Source of the DNA: an uncultured Clostridia bacterium
GTDB taxonomy: Bacteria > Bacillota > Clostridia > Lachnospirales > Lachnospiraceae
Assembly (NCBI GenBank): GCA_948467395.1
Contig: CAOKDX010000001.1
Span: forward strand, 310,001-374,000
Direction of reading: 5' to 3'
DNA length: 64,000 nucleotides
Positions 41,529 to 49,644 of this stretch are shown here, one piece after another. The position numbers and the translations under genes are program-made. The notes under the pieces are model-generated. The model ran no database searches. It saw nothing but the letters and a program-made list of their open reading frames with translations, and had not been told where the DNA came from. Numbering within the stretch: position 1 is the first letter of the stretch; each line of letters begins with the position of its first letter.

Positions 41529-44300
41529 ATGTATCATTGCCATACGAAATTCTATTTAACAGGTAATCAAAGGGACGTTTTTGAATTTATAAAAAAGATG
41601 CCGCCTCTGGAGCATTTTACACATCGATTCTCCGAGAGTGAAACCCCGGAGGAATCACTGGCTGCTGAGGCGGATGTGATTTTTGCGGGTCTGCGGGATA
41701 CGGATGCGGGGGAAACCGTAAAACAGTTGATCCGGCAGAAGAAAAAGGAAGCGGAGCTTATTGTACTGGCAGGACAGGAGCAGGTGGCTGCTCTTTCGGA
41801 TTGTATGCCGGGAATCACGGATATCTGGATGGTGCCTGCGTCGCAGGAGGAGATAGAATTCCGGTTTTTGAGATGGCAGCGCAGCTATAAGATGGGCAGG
41901 GATTTCTGGCAGACCAGCCAGTACCTGGAATCTACCATTAACAATATTCCCAACCTGATCTGGTATAAGGACAAGGATGGCGTACATAAAAAAGTAAACG
42001 ACAGCTTCTGCCAGACGGTCAATAAAACGAAGGAACAGGTGGAGGGGCGCCGGCATGCCTATATATGGGATGTGGAAGAGGACGATCCGGTCTGTATCGA
42101 ATCCGAAAATGAAGTTATGAGAAGCCGTAAGACCTTTGTGTCGGAAGAGACAATCCAGACCGGGGACGGCATGAGGATACTGACTACCTACAAATCCCCC
42201 CTGTATGATTATGACGGCAGTGTGATGGGAACCGTCGGGGTGGCGAATGATATTACACAGGAGCGTGCCTATGAGAGGGAGATTGGCAAGAAGAACCATG
42301 TCCTGGAGATGATTTTTACCACTATGGACTGCGGGATGATCTGCCATACGATAGATGGGTCGCAGATTATCAGTATCAATAAGGCGGCGCTTAAGATCCT
42401 GGGCTATGATTCCCAGGAGGAATTGATGGAACATGGATTTGATACGGTGGCGTCTTCCGTTGTGGAGGAGGACAAGGAAGGGCTCCGGGACAGCATTGAC
42501 GGACTGGAAAAAGAGGGGGACAATGTCAGCGTTGAGTACCGGGTCAGGCATAAAAATGGAGAGATCCTTCATGTCATGGGTAATGTAAAGCTGGTAGAGG
42601 AGAACGGCATGCTGTTTTACCAGCGGTTCCTTCTGGACTGCACAACCCAGAAGCTTCAGGAAAAGAAGAGACAGGAGGAGGCCGAGAAACGGCAGATGGA
42701 ACTGATCCATGCCCTCTCTATTGATTTTAATCTTGTATACTTTTTTGATCTGGATTCCGGCATGGGGATGCCCCTCCGGATCAATGAGGATGATATTCCT
42801 ACCTTTGAATTTGCCCACAGCAGGAAGGTATCAATGCGGCAGAGTCTGGACCGGTATATAGAGGAATTTGTCTATGAAGAGGACCGGGACATGATGCGGG
42901 AGGCGTCTTCTCAGGAAGTGCTGAAGAAGGAGCTGGAGAAAAAAGATCTGTTCTACGTCAACTACCGTGTTGCGGACGAGGATGGAATGAAGTATTACCA
43001 GATGAAGGCCGTGCGCACCGGCGCAGACAATGGCAGCCGGGGCATCGTAATCGGATTCCGGAGCGTGGACGCGGAGACACGCGAGGAGATGAAGAAAAAA
43101 AGCCTTCTGGAGGATGCACTGCTCCAGGCAAATAAGGCAAATAAGGCAAAGAGTGTATTTCTCTCTAATATGTCACACGATATCCGCACACCGATGAACG
43201 CCATCGTGGGATTTACCACTCTGGCATTGGCCCATCAGGATAAAAAGGAACGGGTGGAGGAATATCTGAATAAGATTAAATCATCCGGGGATCATCTGTT
43301 GAATCTGATCAATGATGTGCTGGATATGAGCCGGATTGAGAGCGGGAAGATGCACCTGGAGGAAAATCCGTGCTGTCTGCCTGAGGTTCTGCAGGAATTG
43401 AGAAATATACTGCAGGCGGATATTTCGGCGAAGAAGCTGAAGCTCTTTATCGAGACAATCGATGTAAAGGACAGGGATATTTACTGCGATAAGCTGCGGC
43501 TGAACCAGGTGCTTTTGAATCTTCTGAGCAACGCGGTGAAATATACCGATGAAGGCGGTACGGTGACAGTGAGCCTTATTGAACACCCGGGAGCGCCCGC
43601 CGGTTCGGCAGCTTACGAGTTCCTGATCAAGGATACCGGAATCGGTATGAGTGAGGATTTTGTCCAACATATATTTGAACCCTTTGAGAGGGAAAGAAAT
43701 TCTACAATAAGCGGGATCCAGGGAACTGGACTGGGAATGGCCATTACCAACAATATTGTGAATATGATGAACGGATCGATTAAGGTTAGGAGCGAGAAGG
43801 GAGTCGGCACGGAATTTTCTGTTTCCTTTACCTTCCGTCTGGATCCGGAGGCAGCGAAACACCATGCTTCCACAGAAAAAGAAGAGCGGGGGGGAGAGAG
43901 GAGAGGTTCCTCGCAGCCACATTCTGGGCGCATTCTTCTGGCGGAAGACATCGAACTGAATCAGGAGATCGCTGTGACGATTTTGGAAGAATCCGGGTTC
44001 TCCACTGAGGTGGCGGAGAACGGGAAGATTGCTGTGGATATGGTGAGGCGTTCGGAGCCGGGTTATTATCAGCTTGTGCTGATGGACATACAGATGCCGG
44101 AGATGAACGGCTATGAGGCTACCAGGGAGATTCGCAGGCTGGAAGATAAAGAACTGGCGTCCATACCGATTCTGGCCATGTCTGCCAATGCCTTTGAGGA
44201 GGACAAACAGGAGGCCATCAAATGCGGCATGAATGGTCATATATCGAAACCCATTGATGTAAAGACGCTGCTTGAAACGCTGGACAATATTATTTTGTAA
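41529..44300 (+). CDS. Cytoplasmic hybrid sensor histidine kinase
   Basis: 923 residues from the ATG at 41529 (GGGGAGG upstream); the 41514 ATG overlaps that site. No membrane segment. An N-terminal part of about 130 residues resembles a receiver without a clear phospho-acceptor (ADVIFAGLRDTD; WMVPASQEE), followed by PAS-like domains around 135-250, 255-375 and 385-530. The phospho-accepting His is H550 (SHDIRTP), then ATPase boxes NLLSNAVKYTDEGG and GTGLGMAITNNIV, and a C-terminal receiver with phospho-acceptor D853 (LVLMDIQMPEMNGY). It would sense an internal signal by PAS domains. No partner is adjacent, so the output pathway is unknown. Confidence 0.9.
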   Translation: MYHCHTKFYLTGNQRDVFEFIKKMPPLEHFTHRFSESETPEESLAAEADVIFAGLRDTDAGETVKQLIRQKKKEAELIVLAGQEQVAALSDCMPGITDIWMVPASQEEIEFRFLRWQRSYKMGRDFWQTSQYLESTINNIPNLIWYKDKDGVHKKVNDSFCQTVNKTKEQVEGRRHAYIWDVEEDDPVCIESENEVMRSRKTFVSEETIQTGDGMRILTTYKSPLYDYDGSVMGTVGVANDITQERAYEREIGKKNHVLEMIFTTMDCGMICHTIDGSQIISINKAALKILGYDSQEELMEHGFDTVASSVVEEDKEGLRDSIDGLEKEGDNVSVEYRVRHKNGEILHVMGNVKLVEENGMLFYQRFLLDCTTQKLQEKKRQEEAEKRQMELIHALSIDFNLVYFFDLDSGMGMPLRINEDDIPTFEFAHSRKVSMRQSLDRYIEEFVYEEDRDMMREASSQEVLKKELEKKDLFYVNYRVADEDGMKYYQMKAVRTGADNGSRGIVIGFRSVDAETREEMKKKSLLEDALLQANKANKAKSVFLSNMSHDIRTPMNAIVGFTTLALAHQDKKERVEEYLNKIKSSGDHLLNLINDVLDMSRIESGKMHLEENPCCLPEVLQELRNILQADISAKKLKLFIETIDVKDRDIYCDKLRLNQVLLNLLSNAVKYTDEGGTVTVSLIEHPGAPAGSAAYEFLIKDTGIGMSEDFVQHIFEPFERERNSTISGIQGTGLGMAITNNIVNMMNGSIKVRSEKGVGTEFSVSFTFRLDPEAAKHHASTEKEERGGERRGSSQPHSGRILLAEDIELNQEIAVTILEESGFSTEVAENGKIAVDMVRRSEPGYYQLVLMDIQMPEMNGYEATREIRRLEDKELASIPILAMSANAFEEDKQEAIKCGMNGHISKPIDVKTLLETLDNIIL

Positions 44301-44304
44301 AAAA

Positions 44305-44351
44305 GCGTCGAATGAAAACCGCGACGCTCCAAGAATCAGCAAGGCTGATTC
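44305..44351. repeat. Two hairpins after the hybrid kinase gene
   Basis: GCGTCG (44305-44310) pairs with CGACGC (44322-44327), and GAATCAGC (44333-44340) pairs with GCTGATTC (44344-44351) around AAG. No U tracts follow, so they are not evident terminators; the bidirectional terminator follows further on. Confidence 0.5.
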
Positions 44352-44384
44352 CTGCTCCGCACAAGATGGTCTTTCTTATAAGAT

Positions 44385-44424
44385 AAAAAAGAGGGTGTCA
44401 CCGGATTTGGGACACCCTTTGTTT
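44385..44424. terminator. Bidirectional terminator
   Basis: AGGGTGTC (44392-44399) pairs with GACACCCT (44411-44418), with AAAAAAG before and TTTG after. It closes the minus-strand ABC operon and the plus-strand kinase gene. Confidence 0.85.
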
Positions 44425-44427
44425 ATT

Positions 44428-45237
44428 CTACATTACATTCAAATGCTTTTTCATAATATGTGTAGTGACTATGAAGCCTGCCACACTGACGGCCATATTT
44501 TCTAAAATGGAAACCGAATAGGTAAAGTTATAATAGCTCTGACTGTAGCTGTCGCCCTGCAGGATCATTATTCCACCCACGGACAGGATGAGTGAGATGA
44601 TCTGGAGACCAAAATAGATGGCAAAATACAGACCGATGCTGATCAGAATCCTGTGTCCGCGGAAGAGCTGTCCCAGTGCAATGGAACAGTACACCTTCAT
44701 AATGCTGGCGAATACGCCGGTAATGAGGGATATCAGAATCAGGGAAGCGGTGATATAATCGTTGCCGTCCATATGGAAGAGAAATTCGTCCAGGAAGGAA
44801 CGCAGACCATCCAGCATTTCCGCCAGAGTGACGAAACCGCTGAGACAGAACATGACAATTACAGAAAAGACAGCGATGATACCTGCGAGGATCTCCCAGA
44901 CCACGGCAGCCAGTGTCTTGGAAATAATGATCTGATGTGTCTTTACCGGCAGCGTAAAGGTAAGGTAAGCCTCGGAGGTGGCAGTCGTCTTATAAAAGCG
45001 GATCACGATAAGGATCAGTGTGGCGATAAAGATGGCAATGATAAGAAAGGAATAGCCCAGGATACCGAATACCGCCATGCCCGAAAGCACACTGAGCCCA
45101 ACGGAGTCGATATCCAGATCCTGCATCATCCTCATCATTAAGGCGAACAGCGGTGTAAGTACAAGTATTATGCCATATAATGGAAGAAAATATCTTGCCG
45201 TAGCTCCAAATTCCTGTTTTAATAATTTTCCTAGCAT
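44428..45237 (-). CDS. ABC-2 type transporter permease
   Basis: 269 residues with six hydrophobic segments, including YFLPLYGIILVLTPLFALM, IFGILGYSFLIIAIFIATLILI and GLQIISLILSVGGIM. It starts MLGKLLKQEFGAT, typical of ABC-2 permeases of GntR-linked operons. The ATG at 45237 overlaps the end of the ATPase gene by 7 bases. Substrate unknown; such systems often export antimicrobial peptides or respond to cell-wall stress. Confidence 0.85.
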   Translation of the reverse strand: MLGKLLKQEFGATARYFLPLYGIILVLTPLFALMMRMMQDLDIDSVGLSVLSGMAVFGILGYSFLIIAIFIATLILIVIRFYKTTATSEAYLTFTLPVKTHQIIISKTLAAVVWEILAGIIAVFSVIVMFCLSGFVTLAEMLDGLRSFLDEFLFHMDGNDYITASLILISLITGVFASIMKVYCSIALGQLFRGHRILISIGLYFAIYFGLQIISLILSVGGIMILQGDSYSQSYYNFTYSVSILENMAVSVAGFIVTTHIMKKHLNVM

Positions 45238-45926
45238 CGGAACACCTCCCTGAATAAAGAATCTACAGACTGACCCTCTTTGGCACGGATGTCATCTACG
45301 CTGGAATGTAGCCGGATCTGGCCATTCTGCAGGAAGATCACTTCATCCAGTGCGCTTTCCACATCCGCAATGAGGTGGGTGGAGATAAGGACGGTAGCGT
45401 TTTCGCTGTAATTATTGATAATCGTCTGTAAGATGTAGTCTCTGGTAGCCGGGTCAACACCGCCGATCGGTTCATCCAGACAGAACAGATTGGCATCCCG
45501 GCTCATGGCAAGGACCAGCTGGGCTTTCTCCAGCGTTCCCTTGGACATATGGCCCAGTTTCATGCTCTCCTGGATTCCCAGGCGCTGCAGCATTTCCTTT
45601 GCCTTGGCCCGGTCAAAATCCATATAAAAATCCTCAAAATAGTCGAAAAGCCTGGAGACCTTCATCCATTTTGGAAAAAACGTGGTGTCCGGCAGATATG
45701 ATATGTGCTGTTTCGTAATGATGCCGGGGGTCTCGCCGCCGATCCGGACGGAGCCGGAGGTTGGTACGAGAAGCCCGTTGATGATTTTGAGGAAGGTGGT
45801 CTTTCCACTTCCATTTGGTCCGAGCAGACCCACAATCCTGCCGCATTCCAGAGTGAGGTTCACATCACTCAGGGCTCTGGATGCGCCGAAGTTCTTGCTC
45901 AGATTCTTTGCTTCAAGTAGAATCAT
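45231..45926 (-). CDS. ABC transporter ATP-binding protein
   Basis: 231 residues from the ATG at 45926 (GGGAG upstream); the longer frame from 45953 begins inside the regulator region. Walker A GPNGSGKTT, signature MSKGTLEKAQL, Walker B LFCLDEPIGGVD, and the H-loop in VLISTHLIAD. The signature MSKG departs from LSGGQ but is common in this YtrB-like branch. It energises the adjacent ABC-2 permease. Confidence 0.9.
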   Translation of the reverse strand: MILLEAKNLSKNFGASRALSDVNLTLECGRIVGLLGPNGSGKTTFLKIINGLLVPTSGSVRIGGETPGIITKQHISYLPDTTFFPKWMKVSRLFDYFEDFYMDFDRAKAKEMLQRLGIQESMKLGHMSKGTLEKAQLVLAMSRDANLFCLDEPIGGVDPATRDYILQTIINNYSENATVLISTHLIADVESALDEVIFLQNGQIRLHSSVDDIRAKEGQSVDSLFREVFRC

Positions 45927-45956
45927 ATATTCTCCCTTCTGCCATTGCGGCAATTC

Positions 45957-46319
45957 CTATAATTGATATTCTTTCATAATATAGTCCAGTATCTCGCTTT
46001 CGCTGAAACCAAGCTCTGACAGGGAGCGGCGGAACTGCTCCAGCGCCTGCCCGGCCAGATCTATCCGCATGGTCTGGATCAGCGACTGGTCCGTGGTAAC
46101 GATTCTTCCGTTGGTGCGGCTGCCTACCAGTAGTCCCTCCTGTTCCAGGGCGGCCAGTGCTTTCTGCATCGTATTGGGATTTACGGCGGCTTCTGTGGCG
46201 AGCTCCCGGACTGAGGGAAAACGGCCTCCGCTCTCATAAGAGCCGGCCAGGATCTTCAGCTTGATCTGATCGATGAGCTGGAGATAGATAGGCTTTTCGT
46301 TGGATAACATCCAGGGCAT
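45957..46319 (-). CDS. GntR-family repressor, YtrA-like
   Basis: 120 residues. A short GntR protein with the N-terminal winged helix (PIYLQLIDQIKLKI; RFPSVRELATEAAVNPNTMQKALAAL) and only a small helical tail instead of a ligand domain. This is the YtrA branch, which represses an ABC exporter operon until a cell-wall antibiotic or lipid signal appears. It leads the operon and has AAGGAGG before its ATG. It likely represses its own promoter through the TACACTAAT repeats at 46345-46385. Confidence 0.9.
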   Translation of the reverse strand: MPWMLSNEKPIYLQLIDQIKLKILAGSYESGGRFPSVRELATEAAVNPNTMQKALAALEQEGLLVGSRTNGRIVTTDQSLIQTMRIDLAGQALEQFRRSLSELGFSESEILDYIMKEYQL

Positions 46320-46344
46320 AAAATCCTCCTTTCAATAAAATGTC

Positions 46345-46400
46345 TACACTAATGTATTAGGTGTATAATACAATCATACACTAATTGGTAAAAATGTCAA
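46345..46400 (-). promoter_or_regulatory. Promoter and GntR operator of the ABC operon
   Basis: On the minus strand TTGACA (46395-46400), 16 bases, TATGAT (46373-46378). Two direct copies of TACACTAAT (46345-46353, 46377-46385) and an opposed ATTAGGTGTA (46356-46365) surround the -10 region: candidate binding sites for the GntR protein. Confidence 0.7.
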
Positions 46401-46492
46401 GTCTTTTTTCGCAAATTAAACAATTTTTCACATTGTTTTTGTGGAATATTGACAAAAGTTATTATGTGATCAAGGAATTTTACAACTTATTG

Positions 46493-46521
46493 TTGACAAA
46501 TCTTCGGAACAATTGTATTAT
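46493..46521 (+). promoter_or_regulatory. Promoter of the GH43 gene
   Basis: TTGACA at 46493-46498, 17 bases, TATTAT at 46516-46521. The leader is about 70 bases, ends in a strong AAGGAGG site at 46589-46595, and is AT-rich. Confidence 0.85.
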
Positions 46522-46600
46522 CATATGTATAAATTGCGCAATTAGATATCGAATTCGAAAAGAAATGTGTCGGAAAAATAAAAAATTGAAGGAGGTTATT

Positions 46601-47572
46601 ATGTTTAAGAAAAGGCTGCTGAGAGCAAGCAAATTAATTGCTCTTGGAATGGCATTTGCGATGGCTGTTATCGTGCCGGGCGCACAGGCGTCCCACTGGG
46701 GGCTGTCAGGAGGAGTAGTTACCCATGATCCCACTATTATCAGAGAGAGCGGTTCTACATGGTGGTCTGCTTCTACGGGACAGGGTATTGGTATGAAGTA
46801 TTCCACCAACAATGGAAGGACCTGGACGGATGGGCTTCCCATCTTTGCACAGCCATTATCATGGTGGAAACAGTATGCGCCAAGAATGAACTACAATGAT
46901 GTATGGGCACCGGATCTCGAATATTACAGAGGAAGATATTACTGCTTCTATAGTGTATCTGAGTTTGGAAAGAACAATTCGGCAATCGGGTTAGTATCCT
47001 GCTCAAGCATCTCAAGAGGCGACTGGAGGGATGACGGAATGGTTCTTTCCTCTAAGGCGGGAAGAGACAGCTTTAATGCCATCGATCCCAATCTGGTAGT
47101 AGATGCAGCAGGTAAACCATGGCTTGTTTACGGCTCCTGGTTTGATGGAATTTATGTTGTCCGTCTGAACCAGTCTACCATGAAACCGGCCGCTGCACCT
47201 GTGAGGATTGCTTACCGGTCCGGTGGTATTGAGGGACCATGTATTATGTACAACAACGGTTACTATTATCTGTTTACGTCCATTGGAAAATGTTGCAACG
47301 GTGTCAACAGTACATATAAAATTATGTACGGCCGTTCAAGAAGCATTACCGGGCCATATGTAGATAAGAATGGAAGAAATCTGCTGAATGGCGGCGGAAC
47401 GATAATGGATTCCGGAAATGACAGATGGAGAGGTCCTGGCGGACAGGATGTATTCCGGAATGGCTCCATGGGTTATGTGATGGCACGTCATGCTTATGAT
47501 GCATACAACAATGGTACACCAACCCTGTTGATCAGTGATCTGTATTTCTGGAACGGCTGGCCGACATATTGA
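46601..47572 (+). CDS. Secreted GH43 endo-arabinanase
   Basis: 323 residues from the ATG at 46601. A signal peptide (basic MFKKRLLRASK, then a hydrophobic stretch ending at AQA/SHWG) directs secretion. The rest is a five-bladed beta-propeller of glycoside hydrolase family 43: catalytic-base Asp in VVTHDPTIIRE, the modulating Asp in NAIDPNLVV and the acid Glu in GIEGPCIMYN. The shape WAPDLEYYRGRYYCFYS fits endo-1,5-alpha-arabinanase. It would cut plant arabinan outside the cell. No binding module or sugar importer is adjacent; it ends in its own terminator. Confidence 0.92.
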   Translation: MFKKRLLRASKLIALGMAFAMAVIVPGAQASHWGLSGGVVTHDPTIIRESGSTWWSASTGQGIGMKYSTNNGRTWTDGLPIFAQPLSWWKQYAPRMNYNDVWAPDLEYYRGRYYCFYSVSEFGKNNSAIGLVSCSSISRGDWRDDGMVLSSKAGRDSFNAIDPNLVVDAAGKPWLVYGSWFDGIYVVRLNQSTMKPAAAPVRIAYRSGGIEGPCIMYNNGYYYLFTSIGKCCNGVNSTYKIMYGRSRSITGPYVDKNGRNLLNGGGTIMDSGNDRWRGPGGQDVFRNGSMGYVMARHAYDAYNNGTPTLLISDLYFWNGWPTY

Positions 47573-47577
47573 TAATT

Positions 47578-47625
47578 TGAATCCCTGCACATGGTCCTTA
47601 TCGGCTGTGTGCGGGATTTTAATTT
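47578..47625 (+). terminator. Terminator after the GH43 gene
   Basis: AATCCC-TGCAC (47580-47590) pairs with GTGTGCGGGATT (47607-47618) with one bulge, followed by TTAATTT. Confidence 0.8.
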
Positions 47626-47689
47626 ACTGCGTGCTGCCACGGATATCATTTATAACCGGCTGACGCGGCCGAGACAGCAGGAGGCAAAC

Positions 47690-49213
47690 ATGAGAAAAAT
47701 AGTTATTAAAGTGATATTGCTGGCGCTTATATGCATGGCTGCCGCTGGCAGTTCCATATGCGTCAAAGCAGAGGAATCGGACTATGTAAAAGAGGAATAT
47801 ACGCTGGTCAGCCGGATAAACAATTCGTCAGTGAGGATTGCCGGGTATAAAAACGGTGACGGCGTGTTATTGCTGCCGGTAAAAGAAATAGTGGAGCCGG
47901 CCGGTTATGTATTGGAGGAATGCCCCAGATGCGGCAAGGATGAAGTATATAACAAGAGTGATGAGGATGCCGGGGAAAAGGGGCATTATTTCATCAACTG
48001 GTATCAGAATCTTTTGAGCTACAGCGTAGCTGACCAGGTGGTGGAGTTGTCTGCGGAGAACACGAAAATAGACGGAAGTACATATTCGCCGGTTGATCTG
48101 TTTCACAATATCGGTCTGCCGGTGGAGGTGAATGAAGAAAAGAAGGAGATAACGGTTTCCTCCAATCTGATACAGGCAGTGTATTTCTATTCGGCTACCT
48201 GTGATACCTGCGAAAAAATACAGGAATATCTGTCGGAGCTGGAGAGCCGTTTTCCGAATTTGAATATAAGGAAATACGATATCTATTCCACTGCCAGCTA
48301 TGATCTTCTGGTAGAATATGGGAAGGTATATCAGCTGCCGGAGGAAAAAAGGGGGTTTACCCCCAGCATATTCATATCGGATCAGGTGCTTCTGGGGGCA
48401 GAGATACAGCATAAGCTGGAGGAGATGGTCACAAATTATCAGCAGGACAGGGCTACTGTCATACTGGAGAGTGGGGAAGAGAGTGGGGAGTTAGAGGATA
48501 AAAATATATTTCTGCATCTGGCGGCGGCCTTTGGCCTTGGCTTTGTAAATGGACTGAGTCCCTGCAGTCTGTCAATCTTCCTGTTTCTTTTATCGTTGAT
48601 GCTGACCGGCAGAGAGAAGATGATGCGATGCGGATTTTCTTTTCTGGCGGGAAAGGCGGTTATGTTTTTCCTGTTGGGAACCATTCTGTATAATGTGGTG
48701 AATTCAATAAATATGACAGCTTTTTCTAAGTGGATTGACCTGTTCATGATCGTATTTGCCATCTGCTTTGCCCTGTTAAATCTCCTTGATTTCTATAAGG
48801 CGCGGGCAGAGCGCTATGGCGATATGAATCTTCAGCTGCCTAAGAGAGTGAAGAAAATGAATCACTCCATGCTCCGCTGGGGAAATAAATTTACAGCTGC
48901 AAAGCTGGGAGCCGTCATTATGTTTGGCATCGGCATGGCGGTGGCCACCGGAGAATTTCTGTGTACCGGGCAGATTTATCTGTCTTCTATTGTTATTATG
49001 GTTCAGAAGGGAACCGGCGGTATGCTGCCTACACTGCTGCTGGCTGTATACAGCGCGGCATTCGTCGTGCCTCTGTTCCTATTAATGATCGTCATTTACT
49101 TTGGGAAAAAAGTCTTTGGAATGTCGGAAGCAGTGCTGGAGAAGATACCTGTGATCAAACTGATCAGTGCCGTTCTATTTGTGGCGATGGCAGTTTATCT
49201 GATCCTGGTTTGA
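47690..49213 (+). CDS. Thioredoxin-like/DsbD-type membrane fusion protein
   Basis: 507 residues from the ATG at 47690 (CAGGAGGCAAAC upstream). Signal peptide, an extracytoplasmic region of about 150 residues that resembles a copper-amine-oxidase N-like stalk and holds a CPRC pair, a thioredoxin-like domain with CDTC (ATCDTCEKIQEYL) near 175, then a DsbD/CcdA-like membrane domain of six segments with the paired cysteines LSPCSLS and EFLCTGQ. It probably carries reducing power across the membrane to reduce a disulfide or a cofactor outside. Its natural partner is not evident; it follows a secreted glycosidase. Confidence 0.8.
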   Translation: MRKIVIKVILLALICMAAAGSSICVKAEESDYVKEEYTLVSRINNSSVRIAGYKNGDGVLLLPVKEIVEPAGYVLEECPRCGKDEVYNKSDEDAGEKGHYFINWYQNLLSYSVADQVVELSAENTKIDGSTYSPVDLFHNIGLPVEVNEEKKEITVSSNLIQAVYFYSATCDTCEKIQEYLSELESRFPNLNIRKYDIYSTASYDLLVEYGKVYQLPEEKRGFTPSIFISDQVLLGAEIQHKLEEMVTNYQQDRATVILESGEESGELEDKNIFLHLAAAFGLGFVNGLSPCSLSIFLFLLSLMLTGREKMMRCGFSFLAGKAVMFFLLGTILYNVVNSINMTAFSKWIDLFMIVFAICFALLNLLDFYKARAERYGDMNLQLPKRVKKMNHSMLRWGNKFTAAKLGAVIMFGIGMAVATGEFLCTGQIYLSSIVIMVQKGTGGMLPTLLLAVYSAAFVVPLFLLMIVIYFGKKVFGMSEAVLEKIPVIKLISAVLFVAMAVYLILV

Positions 49214-49242
49214 CCATGGCATCAGGGAGGAAGGTCAGAAAG

Positions 49243-49539
49243 ATGAAATGGAAGAATATAGCGGTTACGGCGCGGAACGGGGATATAATATATGAAGGCC
49301 CACTGAATGAGCTTCCGGTGAGGGAAGAGTATATTATAGAGAAAAGCCGGGAACTGTACAATGAGGAGGAACCCTGTATTATTTACCGGACTCATATTAC
49401 AAAGAAGCTGTATCTTGATATATGGGACCAGATGAAGGAGAATCACAAAAAGAAAAGGACAGCAGACTGCAATTCCTATCAGGAACTGTTATCGCCTCTG
49501 GCGGTGGATACAGTGGATGCGACACTGGAATTCCGATAA
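49243..49539 (+). CDS. Small hypothetical protein
   Basis: 98 residues from the ATG at 49243 (AGGGAGGAAGG upstream; a first ATG at 49216 is also possible). The start MKWKNIAVTARNGDIIYEG suggests a folded beta-rich domain, with a basic end. No signal peptide or membrane segment. I do not recognise the family. It begins 29 bases after the DsbD-type gene and may be co-transcribed. Confidence 0.6.
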   Translation: MKWKNIAVTARNGDIIYEGPLNELPVREEYIIEKSRELYNEEEPCIIYRTHITKKLYLDIWDQMKENHKKKRTADCNSYQELLSPLAVDTVDATLEFR

Positions 49540-49577
49540 AAAAAGAAACCGTTTACCTATTTTTTGGAAAAGCATTC

Positions 49578-49606
49578 TTTACATTTTTAAGGGGAAGTGA
49601 TAGAAT
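49578..49606 (+). promoter_or_regulatory. Promoter of pyruvate:ferredoxin oxidoreductase
   Basis: TTTACA at 49578-49583, 17 bases, TAGAAT at 49601-49606. Confidence 0.75.
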
Positions 49607-49644
49607 AATAGAATGAATAATATTTAAGGAGGACATAGACAAAA

